Of a stretch of 20,433 nucleotides of DNA, positions 1 through 6,643 are shown in pieces. The DNA comes from JBCCZC01 sp039188505 (lineage in GTDB: Bacteria; Pseudomonadota; Gammaproteobacteria; Xanthomonadales; SZUA-38). A program made the position numbers and the translations under genes. The notes beneath the pieces were generated by a model. That model worked only from the letters and a program-made list of their open reading frames with translations, did not search any database and had not been told where the DNA came from. Location: the NCBI GenBank assembly GCA_039188505.1, contig JBCCZC010000051.1, positions 1 through 20,433 of the forward strand, given 5' to 3'. The stretch's first letter is position 1. Each line of letters starts with the position of its first letter.

Positions 1-443
1 ACGAAGCTTCAGCCCTGTTCGACGAGGCGCTACCGGTGATGCGCGCGGAGCTGGGCGAGGACAACGCGCGGCTCGGCGCGTTCTTCGTCCAGGAAGCCGG
101 CATGTACGCAAGGTCCGGAGAGCACCAGCGGGCAGTCGATCGTCTCGACGCCACGCTCCAGATCTACGCTGCCGCCCTCAAGCCGGACCATCCGGAGGTC
201 GGCACCGCCCTGCTGGGTCGAGGCCAGGCGCGCGTCGCCTTGGAGCAGCCCGATGCTGCCGAATCCGATCTGCTGCGGGCGGCCGAAATCCTGGAGTCCG
301 GCCTGGGGGCAGAACACCCGTACACGATCGAAGCCCAGGCGGCGGTGGTCTCGCTGTATGAATCGCAGGGCGAGTCGGTCAAGGCGCAGCCGTGGCGAGA
401 CAAGCTGCAGGCGCTGCCTCCGGAACTCCAGCCCGATCTCTGA
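1..443 (+). CDS. TPR-repeat protein, C-terminal fragment (5' end outside window)
   Basis: This is the last 147 codons of a gene that begins before the window; the frame is open from base 3 and ends at a TGA. The visible part is a run of about three helical repeats of the TPR_12 / kinesin-light-chain type, with the recurring features A-LxxxLxIY..., DHPEV (about 60 residues into the fragment) and AEHPYTIEA near the end. Such repeats are protein-binding scaffolds. In related GC-rich gammaproteobacteria this repeat type often forms the C-terminal half of large serine/threonine protein kinases, but no kinase domain is visible here, so that is only a guess. No membrane segment or signal is seen in the fragment. 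The gene converges on the minus-strand gene ending at 472, with 28 bp between them and no convincing terminator hairpin. Confidence 0.75.
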   Translation, partial: EASALFDEALPVMRAELGEDNARLGAFFVQEAGMYARSGEHQRAVDRLDATLQIYAAALKPDHPEVGTALLGRGQARVALEQPDAAESDLLRAAEILESGLGAEHPYTIEAQAAVVSLYESQGESVKAQPWRDKLQALPPELQPDL

Positions 444-471
444 GCCGGGCCACGCTGCCGCGAGCCCTGTT

Positions 472-876
472 TCAGCGGCGACAGTCCGGGGTGCGCAGCT
501 TCAAATGCGTATGGACGCCGAGGTTGAACAGCTGCGCGTACCGTTCAGGCGTGACGCGGGAGGCCGGTGGGACCGCCGCGTTGAACGAATCGACCTCGGC
601 CTGATCGAGCCGGCGAAAACCGTAGTGCTCCTCGAGACAAGCTGTTTCTTCCAGAAGGCTGAGCGGCCCCATCGAATCCCCCGCGGCAGCGCTGACGAAG
701 GTGAGTTCTCCACGACCGATGGCTTCGCCCGTTCGCCCAATCATCAGTGCGTCCGCGGGCGTTACCCTCGAGGAATCGTCGTCCAGGAAGGGATAGGCTT
801 TCATCAACACCGCGGCGGCGACCAACAGTACCGTTGCGATCACTCCCCATGCCCTGTCGACGTCCTCGAACTTCAT
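472..876 (-). CDS. Small single-pass membrane-anchored protein of unknown function
   Basis: A 134-residue protein that I do not recognise. A short charged N-terminus (MKFEDVDRAW) is followed by one hydrophobic helix at about residues 11-28 (GVIATVLLVAAAVLMKAYPF). This is either an uncleaved signal anchor or a signal peptide without a clear cleavage site. The remaining 100 residues look soluble and mixed alpha/beta, with two cysteines (in ETACLEEH and near the C-terminus in PDCRR) that could pair if the domain is periplasmic. The gene starts 52 bp after the aceE stop on the same strand, so it could be co-transcribed with aceE, although I see no functional link. The ribosome-binding site before the ATG is weak (a GGGG run about 13 nt upstream). 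Coding status is supported mainly by the intact frame, the plausible membrane anchor and the strand of its neighbour. Confidence 0.6.
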   Translation of the reverse strand: MKFEDVDRAWGVIATVLLVAAAVLMKAYPFLDDDSSRVTPADALMIGRTGEAIGRGELTFVSAAAGDSMGPLSLLEETACLEEHYGFRRLDQAEVDSFNAAVPPASRVTPERYAQLFNLGVHTHLKLRTPDCRR

Positions 877-928
877 CGGCGCGATCGGCCCCGTCGACGT
901 CTGCCGGTGGGCCCAACTTCGCCAACGA

Positions 929-3604
929 TCAGCGCTGCCACGGCGGCTCGTCCGTGCCGGCCAGGCCGTAGCGATCGAGCGCCTCGGTCAACTGGCGGCG
1001 CTCGATGGTTCCCGCATCGACCAGACTTTCGAGCGCGGCGATGACGATGTGGTGCCGGTCGACTTCGAAGAAGGACCGAAGCCTGGCTCGCGTATCGCTG
1101 CGCCCGAACCCGTCGGTGCCGAGCGCGACGAACGGTGCGTCGACGTGCGGGGCAATGAGCCCCGGCCAGGCGCGCACGTAGTCGGTCGCGGCCACGATCG
1201 GCGCGGCACCCGCGAGACGCTCGGCGACGAAGCTGCGTTGGCGCTCGGCCTCGGGCTGCAGGCGATTCGTGCGCGCGATCGCCTCGGCGTCCCGGGCCAG
1301 CTCGCTGAAGCTCGTCACGCTGAAGACCTCGGCTTCGATCCGCCAGTCCTCGCGCAGCAGGCCCGCGGCGGCGCGCACCTCCTCGAGGATGGCGCCGGAG
1401 CCCAGCAGGCGCACCTGGCCGGACTCGCCCTCGAGCCGGTACATGCCGCGCAGGAGGTCCTCGCGCACGTCGGGCGGCAGATCCGGCTGCGGGTAGTTCT
1501 CGTTCATCAGCGTGACGTAGTAGAAGACGTCGCGTTGCTCGGTGAGCATCTCTTCCATGCCGCGCTCCAGGATCACCGCGAGCTCGCCGGCGTAGGCCGG
1601 GTCCCACGCGCGGCAGTTGGGCACGGTCGCGGCGATGACATGGCTCGCGCCGTCCTGGTGCTGCAGGCCCTCGCCTCCGAGGGTCGTGCGGCCGGCCGTA
1701 GCGCCGAGCAGAAAGCCCCGGGCCCGCTGGTCTGCGGCAGCCCAGATCAGATCCCCGACCCGCTGGAAGCCGAACATCGAATAGTAGATATAGAACGGCA
1801 GCATCGGCTGGTCATGCACGCTGTAAGCCGTTGCCGCGGCAACCCACGACGACAGCGCACCGGCCTCGGTAATCCCCTCCTCGAGCAGCTGCCCGTCCTG
1901 CGCTTCGCGGTAGTACAGCAGGCTGCCGGAGTCCTCCGGTTCGTAGAGCTGTCCGACCGGCGAGTAGACGCCGACCTGGCGAAACAGGTTGGCCATGCCG
2001 AAGGTCCGGGCCTCGTCGGCGACGATCGGCACGATGCGGTCGCCGAGGTCGTCGTCCTTGAGGAGCTGCCCGAGCATCCTGACGAAGGCCATCGTGGTCG
2101 ACTGCGATTTCCCATCCGGCGCCAGCGCAAAGGGCCCGAAGGTCTTCGCTGCCGGCGTCGTGATGGTGTCGGAGCGAGTGCGACGCTGGGGCAGGCTGCC
2201 GCCGAGGGTACGTCGGCGCTCGCGAAGGTAGCGCAGCTCGGGACTGTCCTCGTCCGGCCGGAAGAACGCCAGCGCCTCGACCTGGGCGTCGCTGAGCGGC
2301 AGGCGGAACCGGTCGCGGAAGGCCAGGAGCGCCTCCACGTCGAGCTTCTTGGCCTGGTGCGACGTCATGCGCGACTCGCCCGCGCCACCCATGCCGTAGC
2401 CCTTCTTGGTCTTGGCGAGGATCACCGTCGGCCGGTTCGCGTGCCCTCGCGCCGCCTCGAAGGCCGCATGCAGCTTGCGGAAGTCGTGCCCGCCGCGCTT
2501 GAGCGCATCGATCTCGTCGTCACTCATGTGGGCGACCAGCGCACCGAGTTCCGGGTCCTGCCGGAAGAAATGGTCGAGGTTGTAGGCCCCGTCCTTCGCG
2601 CCGAGGGTCTGGTACTTGCCGTCGACGGTGGCCGCGAACTTGCGCAGCAGCGCGTGCGATCCGTCCCGGGCGAAGAGCGCGTCCCAGTCGCTGCCCCAGA
2701 GCACCTTGATGACGTTCCAGCCGGCACCCGTGAAGAGCGCTTCGAGCTCCTGGATGATCTGACCGTTGCCGCGGACCGGACCGTCGAGCCGCTGGAGGTT
2801 GCAGTTGACCACGAAGGTCAGGTTGTCCAGCCGCTCGCGCGCCGCGAGCGTCAGCGCCGCCATCGACTCCGGTTCGTCCATCTCGCCGTCACCGAACACG
2901 CCCCAGACGTGGCGGTCGGCGGCGGCGATGAGGCCGCGATGCTCGAGGTAGCGAAGGAACCGGGCCTGGTAGATGGCGTTGATCGGTCCGATGCCCATGG
3001 AACCGGTGGGGAACTGCCAGAAATCCGGCATGAGCCAGGGATGCGGATAGGAGCACAGCCCGCCGCCCTCCACCTCCTGGCGGAAGCGGCCCAGGGTTGC
3101 GGCGTCGATCCGCCCCTCGAGAAAGGCCCGGGCGTACACCCCGGGCGCGGAATGCGGCTGGAAGTACACCAGGTCCCCACCGGATGCGTGCTCGGGGCCG
3201 CGGAAGAAGTGATTGAATCCGAGCTCGAAGATCTCCGCTGCGGAGGCGTAGCTGGCGATGTGACCGCCCAACTCCCCGTAGGCCTGGTTGGCGCGCACGA
3301 CCATGGCCAGCGCGTTCCAGCGGACAATCGACGTGATGCGCTCCTCGAGGGCGAGATCACCGGGATAGGCGCCCTGCTGCTCGAGCGGGATGGTGTTGCG
3401 GTACGCCGAGAACGGCTGCGGCCGTGGACGGATACCCAGGTCGCGCGCACGCTCCTCCAGCGCCTTGATCAGGAACGCAGCACGCTCCGGTCCTCCGGCG
3501 GCGAGCACGGACTCGAGCGCGTCGGTCCACTCGCGGGTCTCGATGGGATCGTCGTCATGGGTCTGGCCGCCCGCAGGGGGCAGCGACTCGACTGGCTGGC
3601 TCAT
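929..3604 (-). CDS. aceE: Pyruvate dehydrogenase E1 component, homodimeric type
   Basis: Catalyses the thiamine-diphosphate-dependent decarboxylation of pyruvate and reductive acetylation of the E2 lipoyl domains in the cytoplasmic pyruvate dehydrogenase complex. The 891-residue length matches the single-chain alpha2 E1 of gammaproteobacteria (E. coli about 887). The ThDP/Mg motif GDGEMDEPES is at residues 238-247, with the paired Asn in NCN at 267-269. The active-site loop contains SHQAKK (His416), and the pyrimidine-activating glutamate lies in LLEEGITEAG (573-582). The transketolase C-terminal region runs from about 730, with TDGFGRSDTR at 830-839. The ATG at 3604 gives an N-terminus like that of homologues; the Shine-Dalgarno is weak. 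No aceF or lpd lies beside it, unlike the classical pdhR-aceEF-lpd operon, so the E2 and E3 subunits must come from elsewhere. All catalytic motifs that I can check are intact. Confidence 0.97.
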   Translation of the reverse strand: MSQPVESLPPAGGQTHDDDPIETREWTDALESVLAAGGPERAAFLIKALEERARDLGIRPRPQPFSAYRNTIPLEQQGAYPGDLALEERITSIVRWNALAMVVRANQAYGELGGHIASYASAAEIFELGFNHFFRGPEHASGGDLVYFQPHSAPGVYARAFLEGRIDAATLGRFRQEVEGGGLCSYPHPWLMPDFWQFPTGSMGIGPINAIYQARFLRYLEHRGLIAAADRHVWGVFGDGEMDEPESMAALTLAARERLDNLTFVVNCNLQRLDGPVRGNGQIIQELEALFTGAGWNVIKVLWGSDWDALFARDGSHALLRKFAATVDGKYQTLGAKDGAYNLDHFFRQDPELGALVAHMSDDEIDALKRGGHDFRKLHAAFEAARGHANRPTVILAKTKKGYGMGGAGESRMTSHQAKKLDVEALLAFRDRFRLPLSDAQVEALAFFRPDEDSPELRYLRERRRTLGGSLPQRRTRSDTITTPAAKTFGPFALAPDGKSQSTTMAFVRMLGQLLKDDDLGDRIVPIVADEARTFGMANLFRQVGVYSPVGQLYEPEDSGSLLYYREAQDGQLLEEGITEAGALSSWVAAATAYSVHDQPMLPFYIYYSMFGFQRVGDLIWAAADQRARGFLLGATAGRTTLGGEGLQHQDGASHVIAATVPNCRAWDPAYAGELAVILERGMEEMLTEQRDVFYYVTLMNENYPQPDLPPDVREDLLRGMYRLEGESGQVRLLGSGAILEEVRAAAGLLREDWRIEAEVFSVTSFSELARDAEAIARTNRLQPEAERQRSFVAERLAGAAPIVAATDYVRAWPGLIAPHVDAPFVALGTDGFGRSDTRARLRSFFEVDRHHIVIAALESLVDAGTIERRQLTEALDRYGLAGTDEPPWQR

Positions 3605-3775
3605 CGGGGTATCTCGTCTCGCTGGCGTGGCGTCACGCTAGCTCACGGTGCGTCAAGCTGTCGATGACATGGCCCGGAGGACAGCAACGATTCGGGACGG
3701 CGGCCGGAGAACCGAAGTTCGATCGCCCAGGGCGCTCTCGGGCGTTGATCGATCGAATCCTCGGCGGGACGGTAC
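3605..3775. other. Intergenic region upstream of aceE
   Basis: 171 bp without a convincing gene, between the aceE start and the end of the next minus-strand gene; it must carry the aceE promoter. On the minus strand, TCGACA (3659-3664, one mismatch to a -35) is followed 18 bp later by TAGCGT (3635-3640), a poor -10. I see no PdhR-type operator, riboswitch or clear terminator. Confidence 0.3.
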
Positions 3776-4192
3776 TCAGTCGTCAGGGAGCAGCAGCGGT
3801 TGCCGGCCGGCGCGGTGGCGCAGCGCGTTGATCGGGCGATGGACCGCCTCGAAGGACACGAGCCAGCGCTCGAAGCGGTACTTGCCCGGGAAATCGGTCA
3901 GTACGAGACCCATGATGATGGTGAGAATCCCCTGGCCCGGAAGGACGAGCATGGCGATTCCGGCGAGGATCAGGATAATGCCCAGCGCGTTGGCAAGGAT
4001 GCGAAGCACGCCACGCAGCAGCGGTCGATGCGCCAGCGCTGCGATCCGGTGACGCTCCGTCAGCACGAAGTAATCCGCGGGAATGCGGGCCACCAGCCAG
4101 GGAACGGTCAGCAAGGACCCCACGAACATCACGGCCGAGCCGACGGCGAGGCCCCAGAGCACGTCCTGGGTGAGCCAGTCCGGTGGCGTCAT
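3776..4192 (-). CDS. PGPGW-type small transmembrane protein
   Basis: A 138-residue inner-membrane protein starting at ATG 4192, preceded by GGGAGG six bases upstream. A TTG in frame at 4216 would add eight residues but has no comparable ribosome-binding site. Helices are visible at about residues 10-33 (LWGLAVGSAVMFVGSLLTVPWLV) and as a hairpin at about 62-95. The hairpin contains the hallmark LVLPGQGILTIIMGL, which resembles the proline/glycine turn of the PGPGW family (PF09656), with PGQGI in place of PGPGW. The C-terminus is basic and probably cytoplasmic. The family has no established biochemical function. It diverges from the STAS-like gene at 4301, so the 108 bp between them should contain both promoters. 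Confidence 0.72.
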   Translation of the reverse strand: MTPPDWLTQDVLWGLAVGSAVMFVGSLLTVPWLVARIPADYFVLTERHRIAALAHRPLLRGVLRILANALGIILILAGIAMLVLPGQGILTIIMGLVLTDFPGKYRFERWLVSFEAVHRPINALRHRAGRQPLLLPDD

Positions 4193-4300
4193 CGCGGTCC
4201 TCCCGTCAATTGGCAAACAGTGTCACGAAACGATGCAGCGGCGGTCGCCGAGGGCCGCCACGGGCGAAAGTTAGAAGGACCGAAACCATTGGAAGCCGGG

Positions 4301-4705
4301 ATGACAGCAATCGAGCTCGACCATCGGATCGGCATCGTCCGCTTCGGGCGTGCGGTCGATTTCGACACGGCGATGGGCGATCTGCTGCGCATCACGGCCA
4401 ATTCGGCGTTCATCGGCAGCGAGGCCTTCATCTGGGATCTCAGCAAGTCGACGATCACCCTCAACACCAGCGAGATGCGCGAACTGGCCAAGCGGCTGCG
4501 AAACGCCGTCCCGCCCATCGAGCGCCCGCGGAAGGTCGCCCTCATCGCGGCAGATGCCTGCACGCGCTCGCTCGCCATGATCATGCGCGCCCTCATGGAA
4601 AAGGACTCGCAGTCCGAATACCAGCTCTTCGAGCACGAACGCGCCGCGAGAACCTGGCTCCTCGTCCGCAAGCCCCGCACCGGCGAGCAGCCTGCGGTCC
4701 CCTAG
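4301..4705 (+). CDS. SpoIIAA-like (STAS/SEC14-type) domain protein
   Basis: A 134-residue soluble protein. The frame is open much further upstream, but the ATG at 4301 is preferred: a GGAAG lies nine bases before it, and the protein then begins directly with the first strand of the fold (ELDHRIGIVRF). The pattern matches the SpoIIAA-like family (PF11964): an acidic-capped strand FIWDLSKS at about 45-52, a central strand RKVALIAAD at about 79-87, a helix after it, and the closing FEHERAARTWLL. In this family the last helix places a Trp-Leu pair after an E-x-x-A motif. Members are small cytoplasmic alpha/beta proteins proposed to act in signalling or lipid binding, without a fixed role. There is no partner anti-sigma factor or kinase beside it. 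The family call is by pattern only. Confidence 0.65.
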   Translation: MTAIELDHRIGIVRFGRAVDFDTAMGDLLRITANSAFIGSEAFIWDLSKSTITLNTSEMRELAKRLRNAVPPIERPRKVALIAADACTRSLAMIMRALMEKDSQSEYQLFEHERAARTWLLVRKPRTGEQPAVP

Positions 4706-4716
4706 CAGCCGCAAAT

Positions 4717-4731
4717 CGAGCGCGCCGCTCG
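4717..4731 (+). terminator. Small GC hairpin after the STAS-like gene
   Basis: A perfect six-base stem (CGAGCG / CGCTCG) with a three-base loop, 11 bp after the stop at 4705. There is no T-run after it, so termination is only a possibility. Confidence 0.2.
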
Positions 4732-4917
4732 CGCTTGCCGCAGCACCGCTAGCCAGAACTGAAGCCGATCCGGCGCAGGCTGCCTCGAACGCTGCCCGTC
4801 GCGTATCCAGTCCGGCTCCGAAGCACGTGGCGCCATGGTGTCAGGAACGGCGAGATCGCGTCAAAGCCGGGCGTCCGCGCGGTGGTCCGATGCCTATACG
4901 CCAGCCCGGCGATTTCC

Positions 4918-4923
4918 TATGAT
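4918..4923 (+). promoter_or_regulatory. Possible -10 element for the transporter pair
   Basis: TATGAT matches the sigma70 -10 consensus at five of six positions and lies 25 bp before the ATG at 4949. No recognisable -35 sits 16-18 bp upstream, so the assignment rests on this hexamer and its position. Confidence 0.3.
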
Positions 4924-4948
4924 CCGACCGGGTGGTTGTGGGGGTTGA

Positions 4949-6643
4949 ATGCCTTTCAATCCGACGCTTGCACGTCTTTCTCCCTTCGAGCGGCTGCTGT
5001 CGCTCTTCACGTCCGTGCGCCCGGGAGAAGGTCGGAGCGTTTGCCATCTGTTCGTCAGCGGCTTCCTGCTGATGTTCGCCTACTACCTTCTGAAACCGGT
5101 GCGCGAGGCGCTGATCCTCAGTGAGGGCAGCGCGGAACTCCGTGCCTATGTTGTCGGCATTGTGGCCGTCACGCTCGTCTTCGTCATCCCCCTCTACAAC
5201 CAGCTCTTCCGCGGCCTCACCGACCCCGAGCGAAAGTCCCGCGTGCTGCGCTGGATCATCGCCTTCTTCATGACCAACCTGCTGATGTTCTGGGGTCTGG
5301 GTCTCGGCGGCTTCGATGTCGGCATTCCGTATTTCGTTTGGTTGAGCATCTTCAACGTGATGGTCATCGCCCAGTTCTGGGCCTTCGCCGCCGATCTCTA
5401 CAACACGCGGAGCGGCCAGCGCCTGTTCCCGGTGATCATGGTGGGCCTGTCCATCGGCGCCTGGGCCGGCGCGAGTTCGGCCGGGATGGCCTTCGACTAC
5501 GTCGGCCCGTTCTCGATCATGATCCTGGCGGCGGCGCTGCTGCTCGCCCCGATGGGACTGTCGGTCCTGGCCGAGCGCGGCGTCCCCGACGGCTCGGCGG
5601 CCAATGATCCCGAGGAAGAGCCGGAGTCGGCCCCGATCGGCTTCGCGAGCGTCATCGGTGGCTTCGAGGTCGTGTTCCGCTCGCGCTACCTCCTCCTGCT
5701 TGCGGGTTTGATGTTCCTGCTCAACATGATCAACACGACCGGCGAGTTCATCGTCGCCGACTACGTCAAGGGCTGGGCGACGGCGGAAGCCACCCGCTCC
5801 GGCATCGCCGAGGCCCGCCTGATCGGCCAGGTCATGGCGAGCTACTACGCGTGGATCAGCCTCCTGTCGATGTTGATCCAGCTCTTTATCGTGTCCCGGG
5901 TCTTCCGTCACCTCGGTGTACGCGGGGCGGTGCTGGTGCTGCCGATCTTCATGCTCGCGCACTACGCGATCCTCCTCGTCCTGCCCACCTTCTTCCTGGT
6001 GCGCTGGCTGATGGTGAGCGAGAACGCAATCAACTATTCGATGCAGAACACCACGACGCAGGCGCTCTACCTGCCGCTGACACGCGAAGAGAAGTACGTG
6101 GGCAAGACGACCATCGATACGTTCTTCGTGCGCTTCGGTGATCTGGCCCAGGCCGGTCTGGTCTTCGCCGGGCTGAACCTGCTCGGCTGGTCCATGGGCG
6201 GCTTCGTCGTCGTCAACCTGGTCCTCGCGATCGGCCTGCTGCTCATCGCCCTCGCGCTCCGACGGAGCCACCGGACCGTCATCAAGGAGAAGCTCGTCAA
6301 CCTGCCGCCGGAGATCATCGCGCCGCTGCCGAGCGTGCACGTGCCCTCGGGTCACCTGCTGATGTTCAGCGTGCCCGACGAGTGCTTCTTCGACCCGGAC
6401 CCGGGCGACGTGCTCGAGTACTCTGCCGTCCAGACCAGCGGCGACGCGCTGCCGACCTGGGTGCGGTTCGATCGCTACAACCAGACCTTCACGGTCAAGC
6501 CGCCCCGAACCGAATCCGGCGGCCTCGAGGTCGAGCTGACGGCGACGGACTTCGAGGGGCTGAAGGTTTCCGGGCGTTTCCTCGTCCACTACGCGCCGGC
6601 CGAAGTGCCCTCCTTCGATCCGCCGCCGGCCACGGCCGAATGA
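4949..6643 (+). CDS. Nucleotide-transporter-like (NTT/Npt) membrane protein fused to a CADG domain, copy 1
   Basis: 564 residues. The first 437 form a 12-helix MFS-like carrier resembling bacterial NTP/NDP exchange transporters. The N-terminus has VRPGEG (23-28) before helix 1, LLKPVREAL (47-55) follows it, QFWAFAADLYNTRSGQRLF spans 142-160, and TREEKYVGKT (378-387) lies before the last two helices. The real substrate is unproven. After helix 12 comes a basic stretch (RRSHRTVIKEK), then a domain at about 466-548 with the cadherin-like CADG/He_PIG pattern: FFDPDPGDVLEYSA, LPTWVRFD, ESGGLEVELTATDFEG. CADG domains are normally extracytoplasmic, whereas here the positive-inside rule puts the C-terminus in the cytoplasm. 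A GGGGG run lies a few bases before the ATG. Its stop overlaps the start of a paralogue (ATGA), implying translational coupling. Confidence 0.8.
   Translation: MPFNPTLARLSPFERLLSLFTSVRPGEGRSVCHLFVSGFLLMFAYYLLKPVREALILSEGSAELRAYVVGIVAVTLVFVIPLYNQLFRGLTDPERKSRVLRWIIAFFMTNLLMFWGLGLGGFDVGIPYFVWLSIFNVMVIAQFWAFAADLYNTRSGQRLFPVIMVGLSIGAWAGASSAGMAFDYVGPFSIMILAAALLLAPMGLSVLAERGVPDGSAANDPEEEPESAPIGFASVIGGFEVVFRSRYLLLLAGLMFLLNMINTTGEFIVADYVKGWATAEATRSGIAEARLIGQVMASYYAWISLLSMLIQLFIVSRVFRHLGVRGAVLVLPIFMLAHYAILLVLPTFFLVRWLMVSENAINYSMQNTTTQALYLPLTREEKYVGKTTIDTFFVRFGDLAQAGLVFAGLNLLGWSMGGFVVVNLVLAIGLLLIALALRRSHRTVIKEKLVNLPPEIIAPLPSVHVPSGHLLMFSVPDECFFDPDPGDVLEYSAVQTSGDALPTWVRFDRYNQTFTVKPPRTESGGLEVELTATDFEGLKVSGRFLVHYAPAEVPSFDPPPATAE

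Larger units (their letters stand above)
4706..4948 (+). other. Intergenic region before the transporter pair
   Basis: 243 bp with no supported gene. It holds a small GC hairpin just after the STAS-like gene (4717-4731) and a possible promoter for the transporter pair (TATGAT at 4918-4923). I see no repeat, operator palindrome or riboswitch-like fold in the middle part. Confidence 0.4.

Noticed and set aside
1049..3667. An 872-codon open frame on the plus strand opposite aceE
   Set aside because: It is antisense to a fully recognisable enzyme. Its composition (Arg, Glu, Val, His-rich, no domains) is what GC-rich codon bias produces on the opposite strand.
3800..4300. N-terminal extension of the STAS-like gene
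   Set aside because: It runs antisense to the PGPGW-type gene and carries no fold. The start at 4301 is better supported.
4841..6589. A 582-codon open frame on the minus strand opposite the first transporter gene
   Set aside because: Composition is mainly Glu, Asp, Arg, His and Gln, complementary to hydrophobic codons, with no fold. It is a shadow of the membrane protein.
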